From positions 248,001 through 312,000 of the forward strand of contig NW_026570260.1 of NCBI RefSeq assembly GCF_019649055.1: a stretch of DNA of 64,000 nucleotides. Direction: 5' to 3'. Source of the stretch: Paramacrobiotus metropolitanus (lineage: Eukaryota; Tardigrada; Eutardigrada; Parachela; Macrobiotidae). This document shows, piece after piece, positions 52,733 through 64,000 of this stretch (positions are counted from its first letter, which is position 1; each line of letters opens with the position of its first letter). The notes beneath the pieces are model-generated. The model had not been told where the DNA came from. It ran no database searches and worked only from the letters and a program-made list of their open reading frames with translations. The translations under genes and the position numbers were made by a program.

Positions 52733-53777
52733 AGTCGTGTGACGCTGTTGGGAAAGTCGGGACAACCTTGATGTCTGCGGGATAATCGTTGAGGAGAGCG
52801 CTGCAGAGTAGCTGCTCTGCTTGCACTTTTTATTTGTTTGTTTGTTGATGCTTAGCCTTGCGCGCGAACGATTGATCCTTGATTATCATTCTATATTCAG
52901 AGTGTTATCGTTTTGTTAGAATTCTTATTTATTTATTCTTTACATCGGTCTACGTCTGCCATTGATGCTGCATAAATTTGAAGTCAGTTTTACGGTGTTT
53001 TGTACTTTGCACTGTTGACGTTTAAGGGTAACTAGTCTATCAGTCCAACAAATTTATTATCGATCAAATCGAAACCGGCAGTGCTGACATGAGTGCACTG
53101 GTGTCTGTGCCGATGTGCGCCACACTACGCGGAATGTTGAGATTACAGCGGTTGTTTTGATAACATGGGTGCCGAGACCCTGGCATAGATAAAGTTGAAT
53201 TATCAACATAATGGTATAACATAAACAAGAAATTAATCGTAATAATTTAATAGGCCGAATTTTAATGTTATTTTCTGCAGTTTCCAAAATAAAATGTTTC
53301 CCTTCTGACAAGTGGCAATTTCCGAGTGGCAACTGAAAACACCCTGCACATGAAGATTTTAAATACGAGTTCTTGTCCAATAAGTAGTATTATTAAGTAC
53401 TTACTAATTTCACGTCTTTATAATTAGCTTGTATTAAGCCAGCATTCGTCCGTTTTCGGTTTGTAACTTTGTACATACATGCTTACGATTAATACACGCC
53501 AGGCATGAATACAAACTTCAGCTGAAAATCTGATTAATGTTCCCATACAGCTGATTTAACGTGTGCTGTGCCCTAATGAGAGCATTCAGTGCTCTACTCA
53601 AAGAACAAACATGTACAAAGCGTGGTGGTTGAGATGATAACGGTCAGCTATATTACGGCCTTGCCCACGTCCCGCCAGATACAGCACCCAACTAAGCTAA
53701 ACTAAACCAAACCAGTTCCACTGTTGGATCTATTAGAGACTTTCCGGTCGGATATTACAGTTATTTTCGTGGCGAAA
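52733..53777. other. PSME4 3' UTR and P450 upstream region
   Basis: T-rich 3' UTR, with AATAAA at 53288-53293 about 555 nt after the PSME4 stop. The rest is spacer without supported exons. Confidence 0.4.
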
Positions 53778-55463
53778 ATGACAGTGACCTTTGAAGAAAC
53801 TGGCGCCGGTTGGACATATGGCGGCGAGAGGATCGTCCTTGCCCTCGTCAGTATCGTGACAGGATGGTTGTTCCTGCAGCGTTTACTGCGCTCCTCCTAT
53901 CGCCTACCTCCGGGACCGTGGAGTGTGCCCGTGCTGGGCTGTATGCTGTGGATTGACCACAAAGCGCCCTTTCGCACCTTCTCACAGTGGGCCGATAAGT
54001 ACGGGCGTTTCTTCTACGCCCGTCTGGGCAAAAATCCGGTGTTGGTCATCAATGACGCTACCCTAGTGCGAGAAATATTTTTCAGCGATGCCTTCCAGAA
54101 ACGGCCACATATGCCTAGCACCACGCAGCGCCTGAAGGAAACGAACGGCCTGCATTGCGGTAGGTTGCAATGCCATTTCCGGTCATTTCTGTCACCTATC
54201 TTGTTTGTATACGCATCTGTTATGTCATTAATACAGAAAGCAGAAAGTGGTTGATTTATTATTAGGTTTGATTTTCGATGACGGAGATTCATGGAAAGAA
54301 CACCGGCGCTTCGTACTGCGCACCCTGAAGGACTTTGGCATGGGTGGGCGGAGCATCGAGGAGAAGGTAGCGGAAGAGGCGGGATATCTACTGGAGCTTC
54401 TCCGGGGCACACGGGAGGCGCCCTTCGACAACAAGGTCTTTATCAGCACCGCCGTGGCCAATGTCGTCTCCAACGTGGTGGCTAACCAGCGCTACGACGT
54501 CAACAACCCTGAATTTGTGCACCTTCTGAAGGGCATCGCCCATCTTTTCCGTTCCAGTTTCACCAAAACCCTCTTAGGTGCCTATACAGCCCTGAAGGCC
54601 ATCCCACCTTTTGACGCCGTTTGGCAGAGCAACCAGTCGGCCAAAGATACCATGGCAGCCTTCTTCGGCCGGCAGGTGCAGGAGCACCTGGGCGCTTGGA
54701 GGGAGCATGGCGAGAGCGATCTCATCGACGCATATATCACGGCACTGCGGCGGGGGGAATTTGGGACCTTTGCAGAGCGCCAGCTACTATATTTGGTGGA
54801 GGATCTCATGTTGGCTGGGTACGAGACCACTACCATCACGTTGCGCTGGGTAAGTCAGTCTCAGCTCATGACAAAGTGACCTTTGTAATTAACTTTCGGG
54901 ATCCGTTTCAGGCGTTTCTTCTAATGTGCGCGTACCCGGAGGTCCAGGATCGGGTGCAAAAAGAGCTGGATAGCTGCGTTCCCGCCGGTTCCGGTGCACG
55001 CCCTTCCGAGCAGCTCTCCCTGCCCTTCACGGAGGCCGTCTTGGCGGAGGTACACCGCTACGCCAGCATCGTTCCCTGGGGAGTCGCGCACGTGGTCTCC
55101 GCCGACAGCCAGTTGGAGGGTTATGACGTGCCACGTGGCACCTGGATCTTGCCCAACCTCTACCATATCCATCACGATCCCGCACTCTGGGAAGAGCCGC
55201 ACCAGTTCCGGCCGGAGCGCTTCCTGACAGCGGATGGCCAGCTGCAGCGGCTACCAGACTACTGGATGCCCTTTGCGGTCGGCAAACGACGATGTCCGGG
55301 AGAGAGCCTGGCTCAGGTGGAGTTTCTAATGTTCTTCACGGCGGTATTGCGGAATTTTCGTCTGCAGCTGCCGGGCGGGCCGCAGTCTGCGGATCTGCGC
55401 CCGGTGCCAGGCGCCACGTCCGAAACGGTTTTGTATTCGTTAGTGGCCATTCCGCGCTCGTGA
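53778..55463 (+). CDS. Cytochrome P450 (CYP2-clan-like, microsomal)
   Basis: Heme-thiolate monooxygenase anchored in the endoplasmic reticulum. Three exons (53778-54159, 54266-54849, 54912-55463) join in phase to 505 residues, normal for the family. The N-terminal anchor is IVLALVSIVTGWLFLQRLL, then the hinge RLPPGPWSVPVLG. The C-helix region contains DDGDSWKEHRRF. The I-helix motif is AGYETT (consensus AGxxT), the K-helix ExxR is EVHR, then RPERFL, and the heme loop is FAVGKRRCPGE with the axial Cys. All catalytic landmarks are intact. The hinge, DSWKEHRRF and the heme loop fit clan 2. I cannot assign a subfamily or substrate. AATAAA at 55854 lies about 390 nt downstream. Confidence 0.93.
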
Positions 55464-56685
55464 TGGCGTGCCTTGTCAGACCTGCTTAAAGCTGCTTGCT
55501 TTTAATACAAGTTATACTTGCACGTATGTTACAATTTCAGTAATACCACCGACCGCCGTTATGCCTATAATTTTTAAAATCATGGACTTACGACGTGTGA
55601 AATCATTTTGACGGTTTTTCCAATTAGCTTAAACACTACTCTAGGTAACGCACGCATAGCCGGCTGTGAGTTGGCTTTTATACCGGTTACTGCATTTGAT
55701 CTCACGGTTTCATCATGGTCGTCTGGCCCTCTTGCTAACAAGTAACTACATTTTTTAATGTTTTATTTTGAATCACTCTATTTACTCAGTGCCCATCAGC
55801 GCAGGCATAATTATGTGATGTGTATAATTGTAGACTTGTAGTCGCTATTGTTGAATAAAAAGAAAAACGTCGCGACATGAGTTCAACAACAATACTTCGT
55901 ACAAGTACCGAAGTACGTACAGTACTCGTTGTATACGCAGTGCATAATTGTGATTTTATAGCCATGATTTCGGACAAAGGCTTTTATGACTTGACTTTTT
56001 TTATCAGCAGTAAGTTCTACTGATCAGCTTTAAAGGAAAAAATCACAATCCACATTGTTTAGTTTGTTAGTCGTAATTCGTAAGCACTACAGTGCACGCT
56101 TTACAACTTTACCGGCCAACAGCTGATCTGCCGATTCCGGCAGACCAGGACAGCGGCAGTATTTTTGTGCGCGTTAGTTTCAAATGGAATTCCATGTTGA
56201 GGCTATTGGCATTCCCAACTGAGGCAACGTGTTAAAAAATGAAACGTCCACGTAAGTAAATAAGCATTATTTTCAGAACGGTATTTTTTCTGAAAAAATA
56301 ATGGGTTTTTTCAAGATTGTTGGCTTTGCGGTTTCCCATTGCAGCATCCTATAGTCAAATTAAGCGTCACTTTGTTTTTTACCTACCGTAAAATGCTGCC
56401 TGTATTATTAGTGAGCAGAGCGTAGCAGAACTGGAGCTTCTGTTTTATTTGTGACTCGTTACTGTATTCTTTACTCTTTAGCTCATATTTGAGTTTTCCT
56501 TACCGCGAACATAAAAGATACAGATTAATTCCCTCATCGCTCCAGTTTTCATCTCCTGTTCATCTGTCTCTGGGTGGAGAATCGGGTTCTTCAGCTTGCG
56601 GCGTATATGATCGATGTAGAGCGGTGGATTGGTTTGGAGTGTGTTGTTGCAGTCGGATAATAATAGTACCTGATAAGCATTCCAC
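55464..56685. other. P450 3' UTR and GLG1 upstream region
   Basis: Contains AATAAA at 55854-55859. No coding exon is supported; 63- and 99-codon frames on the minus strand are featureless. Confidence 0.4.
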
Positions 56686-59600
56686 ATGTTGACCAAGTTC
56701 TTTCCCGCCTGCCTCCTCCTGTGCGGCCTATGTCTGCGGAGGACGGCAGGCCAAGGAGCGGGTATGATGCAGCCCATAGGAGGTAAGTGCGAAGCGCTGT
56801 CTTTGCCGCGGCGACCTCGTGCGTCGTCCTCGCGGGTTCCCCGCTGATCCCTCTCCTTTTCTCGTTACAGGGCAGCAAGCGCCTGCCATAGGGACCAATA
56901 ACGCCGCCAACCCCCTACCGGTGAATTATAATCAGGGGGTAGGTGCGGGAAATGCCGTGACGATGGCGGCGGCGGCCGCCTCGGTGGACGACAGCGACAT
57001 CATCAATTTGGCCGAGCATCCGGCCTGCGCGGCCGATGTGCGTCGTCTATGTGAGGGAATGCCCAATAAAAAGGATCCCGACGCTACCAAGGAGGCCAAG
57101 AACAGTCTGGACGTGCTCAACTGCTTCCTTGACCACGTCAGTTCTTCTTCGGGCATCCAAATTGTCCATTACTTGATAATTCCTCTCTTTTGCAGGAAGA
57201 CAAGGCTGTTTCCGCCGGCTGTCATCAGGTTAGTCTGGACAATCATTATTTTTTGCTCCTTTATGCAGTAGCTCGATTCAATTATTTTTCAAGTAGTTTT
57301 TTACTTTTGATTTTTGAATTGTTTTTTCCTGAGTTTATTCTGCCGATTATATGAAACTTTCTCCGGATTTCTTTGCGGCCTCTTTCTCCTCGTTGATTTT
57401 TTTAATACTAACTGCGATGGATTTTGCTAGAGATTTCGGTGGGAATTAGTAATTTGGAGGTTCGGCTTGCGTAGCTGTGTGCGATCGTTACCGGATGTTT
57501 TCAGTTTATGGAGTTGTTTACTCTTCTCACAATCAGCGTTAGTGTACGTAACAGGTCTTTATCTGGCAGAAACACTTGGCAGATGCTTAGCTGAGCAGCC
57601 TAACATAGTGCACACTTTGCGCGAGCGCAGAAGTTACCCATGAAGGGCTTAAGGCTGATTTTCAAACGTTTTCCGTGACGAGGCAGACTGCAGTGGCGTC
57701 GCAAACCGGTTTTCGGCTCACGTGTGTTGTTTCAGTTTACACACAGGAAAAAAGTAGCCGCTGATGTATAAGGGCATCGTGCGCTGATAATCTCTTTTAT
57801 TTATGTTTCTGGTTAAACTTTTTTTATTGTTCTGGAAGGTAACAACTGAATAAAGCAGTCCACGATTCCACAATGTCGTACAAACCGTAATATGCGTTTG
57901 GTTAAAATTTTGTAGAATTACAGGAAAGCACTTTTTAAACTCTTATGCAATGTTGATGGCAACGTTCCTATGGCAGAGAGATAATTTTGTGACGAAATGA
58001 TTTCCTGATGTATTCGAAGTTTTAAAACCTTTTGTACATCGTGGAAAAAATAAATAAAAAATTTGATAAGACAGAGTGAATATTATTATTAGTGTGATTG
58101 ATAATACCGTGTGGTTGTAGATCATGTACGATTTTAAAAAGAACATTACAAAAGATCCACGGATTGCCAATATTGCCGACGCCCAGTGTAAGGACGACCT
58201 GACAAAAACTCACTTGGCGACCTGCGCCAGTTTTCGAAAGAGTGATCCCGGCCACTTCATCTCCTGTGTGGTGGAACACAAGGACGAAATCACCGACGAA
58301 TCTTGTCTGGCCTTTGTGAACAAAGTGGCCGTTGTAATTTTCTCCGACTTCCGCTTTGTTTCGCCCTTTATGAACGCTTGTGCCGCAGACCAGGAACGAC
58401 TAAAATGCAAATTCCTGGACAACGACGGGCAGTCCAAAGGCGGGCATTCGCAGGGCGCCGTTGTCCAGTGTCTGCTGCACGAAATGCAGCAGCTGCAACG
58501 CAAAGCCCTGGAAGCGAAGGCCAACCAACAGGATGGTCAGGGTTTGCAGCAGATGCCGTCGCCAGAGAATCAGCTAGCGCCGGAATGCGCGCACCAGCTC
58601 ATGCGTTTGTTGGAACTGCAGGCTGACGATTACCATCTGGATCGGGCACTCTTCCTGGCGTGCCGGGATGACCGGGAGACCTTCTGCCGGGATGTGCAGG
58701 CCGGACAGGGACGGGTGTATCAGTGCTTGATGCGGAGTATTAACGAGGCGCGCATGACCACAGAGGTAGGATCATGCGCCTGCTGGTTGCCGCGCGAACA
58801 TAACAAACCCAAATGATGTGTTTTAGTGCAAAGCCCGGTTAGAAGAGCGTGAAGTGGCTGCGCAGACCGACTACAAGGTGGACTACGGTCTGGGGCAGGC
58901 CTGCAAAGATGAGATCTCACGCTATAACTGCGTGCCGCCGTCGACGCATCCACAGGAGTACGGCATGTCCTTTATTATCCTCTGTTTGGAAGATCCCATG
59001 CGCAAAGAAGGTAGGTAAAATTTCTACTTGTTGATGATCCATGTTTTAACGGATAAAGCTCGTATTAATTGGAAACGGACGTCGTTACTTTACTGATTCT
59101 TCTTTTACCAGCTCAACACCAGGTCGGGCCCAAATGTCAGGACGCCATGCAGTACCACCGACAGGCTTTGATGAACGACCACAACGTATCGCCAAATATT
59201 TTGGTTTTCTGCAAGACGGACATTGAGCGCCACTGCAGCAAGAAGGGCGTGCAGCCGCAAGCCTATGTGCACTGTTTGATGGGCGCCGCTCAGCCCCATT
59301 TGCAGAAAGGCCCGAACGGTCAAGCGGGCAGTTACGCGAGCCAGTTGGCGCCCGTCTGTGAGCGCGAGCTGAAGGAGCTGCTGCTAACGGCCGATCCGGC
59401 CAGCGATATGAAAGTCGATCTTGTTTTGTATCAGGTAATGTCTTGATGAAGGCATGTTGCCCAGTCCCAACCATTGGTCTGTTCCTAATCGTGACCCACC
59501 CCTACCTTAGGCGTGTGCCAACGTCATCCACAATCGCTGCGGAGGGGACATGCATGCGGCCGCGCTACAGTGAGTCATGGTTTGCATAAATGTCACATGT

Positions 59601-62325
59601 ACGATACCGTTGCGGCTGTTGTAGTATGATGGGCTGTTTGATGGAGAACATGCATGCCCAGGAGATGACGGAAGACTGTGAAAAGCGCCTGCTGGAATCC
59701 CATTACTTTATGACACGGGATATCCGTCTGGATACGGAACTCTTCCGTGCCTGCAAGGATTCCGTGGGCAGAGTATGCGGGTTGAAGGATGACTGGTTGC
59801 CCCAAGAAAAAAACAGGCAGGGGCCGGACGTCGGTCCCATTGTCTTCGGCTGTCTGTACCGGCACGCAGTTATCCCGGAGCCTGATAAAGACGGGGTGGG
59901 GCTAACTTTCGTGATATAGTTGTTCGCTGCTATGCGGCGCTGCAGCATAGTGATTCAGCTAAATGATTTGCTTTCGTGTGCAGTTGTCGGATCAATGCAA
60001 GGCTAAAGTTTTCGAGATGTTACACCAGCGTGCCGTCGCCCGCGAGCTGCCCCCGAAGATCGATACGGATTGCATCCACGATCTGGCTTACTTCTGCTCT
60101 GACAGGCCGCCCCGCAAGGGTCAGGTACATGGAAATTCTTGTTATTTGTTGGGATTCGTCGTTTTGACCATATTAAAATTGTCTTCCGAATAGGAGATGA
60201 ACTGTCTGCAGGATAATTACGCTAAACTGCAGACAGAGTGCAAGGCCGCCGTGCAGGGGTACTTGCAGGCCGTCAACAAAGACGCCAAACTGAGCGCCAC
60301 GTACTACAATTGCGCTAATATGCTGGAGAAGTTCTGTCGCGGGTCACTTGATCAGGGTTCTACTTTTGACGATGCCATGCAGTGCCTGATCCCTTACAAG
60401 GAAGATGTCGGGATGGAGAAAAATTGCAAAGCTGAGATTGAGCACTATCAAATGGTCAGTTGCAGCGAGGCCAGTGTCTCCGTCAGGCAGCTATAAAAAT
60501 AACCGGTGTGATTTATTAAACAGGTCAACATCCAAGAGTTCAATCTCAATTTCCGATTCAAGGAAGCTTGCAGAGTTGACCGGGAGACTTTTTGTAAAGG
60601 TCCAAATGGACAACCACTAACTGACATGTACGTTTAAACGAGTGCGTAACGTGCAGTTAAAATAGCCTAATTTTTTCCCGTTATGGCAGTGGAGAATTGG
60701 TGGTTTGTTTGAGCTCTCTCAACCGTGAAGACATTGTCAATGGCGCAAAACCCCGCATCAGCGACGCATGCCGGAAGCAGTTGCGGAGTGAACTGCTGAC
60801 CCGGGTAGATGTGGCTTGCGGCTGTTGTTAGTGTAGTGTAGCTAAAGGGAGGATTTGCAGGTGGAGAATGTGGAGCTTGATCCGTATATCAAGAAAGTGT
60901 GCGGTAATGACATTGACAAAGTCTGCCGCATCCCCAATCAGCTGGATACGCTAGAGTGTCTGCGCCGTCAAGACCCAAAGACACTGTCGTCCGAATGCGC
61001 TGCCGTCGTTTTCAAGGTAGAGATGGTGCAGGCCGCCGAACCCGAAGCCGATTTCGCCCTGCTGAAGGCCTGTAAACGAATGATCAAGAAGTTCTGCCCC
61101 GACGAGGAAACCACCCAGGTGCTGACCTGTTTGATCGGGGTCAAGAAAGAGCCGGAGATGGACGACAAATGCCGCAAGATGATCATCACGCGCCAGATGG
61201 AGGAGGGCAAGGATGTGCGCCTCAACGCCGGACTGTTCAAGGAGTGCAAGAAGGATATGGATAAATTCTGCAGGACTGATCTGGAGAAGTTGGGCAGTCG
61301 CAAAGTGGAGGCACCGGAGCTGGAAGCGACCATTGTTGAGTGTCTGCGGCGGCACCGCAAACAGATCAGTGGCGCTTGCGATAAGCAGATCACCACGCTC
61401 TTCAAGGAGGTGGTCTCCGACTACCAACTGGTAGGTCTGCTTCGTATTTGGCTGTTTGTCTGTTTGCATTTTTCGCGGGTTGCAACGGTTGGCTGCTGAA
61501 TAGGATAAAAATTTGGTGGAAGTATGCCATGAAGAGATCTTGAGCTGCCATAAATCGGATGACGAGGAGAAGGGCGAAGTGGTGGAGTGTCTGAAGCAGC
61601 AGTTGAAAGCAGGTAAAATGCGGACGCCCTGTGCGCTGCGTGTCTCACATCTGGTAGCCGAGGGCAAGGCCGACCTCCACGTCGATCCGCAGCTGTTTTC
61701 TGCTTGTCACGATGATCTTCGAAAGTTCTGCCGAGAAGTGGATGCCGGCGAGGGTCGACAGTTCCAGTGTCTAAGCGCTGCGCGCAGTGACGGCCACAAA
61801 CTGACAGTCCAGTGTGATAGCAAGCTCAAGGAGCGGATAGAATTTGTCAAGTATGCTACAAAGGTCAGTTCCATTTGTTTTCTGCATCCAGCTTTTGCTA
61901 CGTCTGTGCTTGCCCTTTTTGAGTAACTGACTGATTGGTTTGGATTTTTGAAAAATTCTGCTAATAATAAACTTCAGTATTAATATAAATTAATAATCCA
62001 TTATCAGGTACTTGCCAGTGCTACTTGGTTATCTGGTTGGATGGTCTGCATTTTTGATTTATCGTAGAAATTAATATTTTAATTGTTTTTGGAAGTTTTG
62101 TATCATAATTATTTGTATAGTACTCGTATAATTAATCTGATGTTTTCGGTTTCACAGGATGAACCCATGGACAACATCGGGCAGATTGTGGACGCCGTAG
62201 TGGATAGTCCGGCACGGCACTACGTGTTTGCTGTGCTGGGTGGAGCTTTGTGTGCAGTTCTCTGCATTGGCATTTGCTGTGGCCGGGCCACGAAGCGGGT
62301 GCGGAGGGAACTCAAGAATCGATGA
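56686..62325 (+). CDS. GLG1: Golgi apparatus protein 1 (GLG1 / CFR-1 / ESL-1)
   Basis: Type I Golgi sialoglycoprotein built of Cys-rich GLG1 repeats. In vertebrates it binds FGFs and E-selectin and affects TGF-beta processing. The ATG at 56686 gives the signal peptide KFFPACLLLCGLCLRRTAG. Exons then run 56871-57136, 57195-57227 (only 33 bp), 58121-58765, 58827-59010, 59112-59434, 59511-59569, from 59625, and several more to 62325. Repeats show the regular C-x3-(V/I)...FC pattern (CKTDIERHCSKKG, CKKDMDKFCRTDLE, CHDDLRKFCREVDAGEG). A single transmembrane helix (YVFAVLGGALCAVLCIGICC) and the basic tail GRATKRVRRELKNR end the protein, very close to vertebrate GLG1. The first repeat is preceded by an Ala/Asn-rich segment. 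AATAAA at 61966 lies in the last intron, before the membrane-anchor exon. Confidence 0.94.
61966..61971 (+). terminator. Possible intronic polyadenylation signal in GLG1
   Basis: AATAAA 40 nt after an in-frame stop (61924-61926) reached if the last intron is retained. It would end the protein before the transmembrane exon. Confidence 0.35.
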
Positions 62326-63717
62326 GGGACGGTCGTTTGTGCAGAGGGAGGGGATGGGAGAGGGCATCGTGCCAATGCATGTTGTGTCACACTTCGTCAA
62401 CACTCACAAACTGAGATAAATGCAGAGTGCAGACAAAGAGAGATGAATTGAATTAATTTAACGATTCCAAAGGTGTTTTTCTTGGCTTTTCTAATTAACT
62501 CGAGTCTTCTACTATTTTTGCTGTTTTTATCTTTTTGAGCAGAGCGAAATGTTAATCGTTTGTCCATGTACGCAGTCAGTCGAAGATGCGTGATGCCGTC
62601 GCACTTGCTTGGATCTGCTTTTATCTTAGATTTTTACCGTTGAAACAAAAAAAGTTTAAGTTTTGTGATCCTTCGATGCGCACTGGGGTTACCGATGCAT
62701 TAGCAAATAGCCGGTAACTGCAATCCTCATCCTTTCGTTGCCACTGTGTGCTTGTTGCATGTGGTAACTTAAAAAGTTTAATTCTCGAAAATAGTAAAAG
62801 TTCGTGAAATTCGCAATCCCAGGATCAGATTCTAAGATTATCAAAACAGCACAGCAATCGCGAAATCAACATCTACTTGATAAATAATACTAAATTAATC
62901 GACAACTGAATCTGGTGTCACCAAATTACCAACATTGCTGTGACTGGATTCCCAGTTGACACTGCCCAATCGATCATGCGGCTTCCACGCCATCAATTGG
63001 AGTACGGAAGTCTGGATGTTATATTCGTAAACGCCAGCGGTGAAATTTGAACTGCATAGCAGACCCTAAGGAAAGCCTTTTTACAGAGTAATCTTTATTT
63101 ATCGAGAAAGCTTCTCCATGACGGTACAAAATAGCAGAAGCAAAACATTGCAGAAAAGGTGAACTAAACAGAAAAGAAGCAAGAATTTTGTAAATCAGTT
63201 TAATGTAATTAGGAGTGAAAATACACTACTATTATCAAATCGATCAACCAGTCAATCAATCCATTCAACTAACCAGGCCGACTGCGGAGTTAGTGAAGAA
63301 AGTGCTGAGAAAGAGGGACTGACTAATCGTCGAACACTCACCAGTCAGCCAGCCCGGCCGCTGACTACCGACTGTCTGGACACACACTGGCGGTCGGGCA
63401 GCCGACAGACAGACAGCGCCAGCCAGTCAGCTGCATGAAAAACAAAATGACGTCCACACGCAGGGGCCGCCCACACCGGCACAAAATGAATGGCGTCCGG
63501 CGGCACACAGCACCGACGACGACAACAACCAACACAGAAGAAAGAACAGTTAACGCACACTCAATCCCGTCTGTTCATGCACATCAAGACAGACAATCCT
63601 CAACCCGTGGAATCTCGTGGAAGCCGAGAGCAGCTCACATGTAGATATCTGTCGAACACCGTACATCATTAACAGAGTTACAAAGCAGCACAGAGAAACC
63701 AGCGTATGTGCATCGTG
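62326..63717. other. GLG1 3' UTR and spacer
   Basis: About 1.4 kb without a firmly supported gene. The plus strand at 63230-63440 is rich in CAGT/CAAC-type short repeats. A stop-free 171-bp minus-strand stretch at 62895-63065 with an acceptor-like 5' edge could be a terminal exon, but I could not join it in frame to the gene at the right end. Confidence 0.4.
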
Positions 63718-64000
63718 TTACAACAACTTACTGCCGGTACGGCGGTTCCCGCGGTTGCGGTCATCGCGATCACGTTCGCGTTCCCGCTCGCGGTCCCTGT
63801 CGCGGTTGCGATCGTAGCGGCGGTCCTGCTCTAAACCGGTACGGCCCTTAAAACCGGGATTGGGCATGTGGAAAAGGCCGTAGTCGGTGTGGCTGTCGTT
63901 GGTGGGGCCCGCACCGCTGCCCTTCTCGCCCATCTCCTTCCCCATCATCATGCTATTTTGCGAAGACGAGGACGAAGTCAGCATGGCGTCTCCATTGCCG
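63718..64000 (-). CDS. Partial protein with RD/RE dipeptide-rich tract, unidentified
   Basis: An open minus-strand frame runs in from the window edge (GNGDAMLTSSSSSQNSMMM) through a Gly/Lys/Asn-rich stretch to a charged tract of alternating Arg-Asp and Arg-Glu (residues about 60-80 from the Met at 63984). Such tracts are common in RNA-binding and splicing factors, but no domain is visible, so I do not assign a function. The frame ends SKLL-stop at 63718. A good donor (GGCA|GTAAGTTG, exon end 63733) suggests it may instead splice onward. The gene's 5' part lies beyond the window. Confidence 0.55.
   Translation of the reverse strand, partial: GNGDAMLTSSSSSQNSMMMGKEMGEKGSGAGPTNDSHTDYGLFHMPNPGFKGRTGLEQDRRYDRNRDRDRERERERDRDDRNRGNRRTGSKLL

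Noticed and set aside
62895-63065. Possible 56-codon terminal exon on the minus strand (GLLCSSNFTAGVYEYNIQ...)
   Set aside because: It looks protein-like and has an acceptor-like edge, but it does not join in phase to the donor at 63733, and a 57-codon stop-free run is not rare by chance.
63718-63984. Naming the RD/RE-rich partial protein as a known splicing factor
   Set aside because: Charged dipeptide tracts are shared by many unrelated proteins, and no RNA-binding or helicase domain is in view.

Overview
The window is nuclear DNA from a compact animal genome. Genes are split by many short GT-AG introns (about 50-90 bp), intergenic gaps are mostly 0.3-1.5 kb, and polyadenylation signals sit close to stop codons. 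Ir25a (absent from vertebrates), a Polycomb gene and a chitin deacetylase with ChtBD2 + LDLa + NodB architecture point to a protostome, most likely an ecdysozoan. My best guess is a small-genome panarthropod such as a tardigrade. That last step is inference; nothing in the sequence proves it.

Layout, left to right. 1-5929 (+): the 3' part of a neurobeachin-like (NBEAL) gene with PH-BEACH, BEACH and WD40 regions. 6888-6969 (-): tRNA-Ser(AGA). 7483-9385 (+): CIAO1, the WD40 scaffold of cytosolic Fe-S assembly. 9823-12283 (-): an equilibrative nucleoside transporter (SLC29). 13196-17312: a complete, recently inserted LTR retrotransposon (gene on -) with intact LTRs, primer-binding site and 4-bp target duplication, but only a gag gene. 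18188-22545 (+): a secreted chitin deacetylase. 22546-26377: a long non-coding stretch with a TATA box and a retroelement relic. 26378-27157 (+): Polycomb, coding sequence in one exon. 28600-33696 (+): Ir25a. 33965-38325 (-): a POLQ-type helicase gene with no polymerase part. 39090-45205 (+): INTS1 lacking its C-terminal third. 46364-52732 (+): PSME4/PA200. 53778-55463 (+): a clan-2-like cytochrome P450. 56686-62325 (+): GLG1. 63718-64000 (-): part of an unidentified RD/RE-rich protein.

The genes are mostly single-copy housekeeping and chromatin or signalling genes, with no operon logic. CIAO1/ENT and Ir25a/POLQ are convergent pairs with very short gaps. POLQ/INTS1 are divergent across about 760 bp and may share a promoter region.

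The most interesting points are the pol-less LTR element with an RS-rich Gag, the stand-alone Pol-theta-type helicase, the shortened INTS1, splice oddities (short stop-free 3n introns, a probable GC-AG intron, a catalytic motif split by an intron), and possible intronic polyadenylation that would give soluble GLG1 or a slightly shorter INTS1. I did not find a wholly new gene system. Exon boundaries were inferred by eye from reading frame, splice consensus and remembered family similarity.
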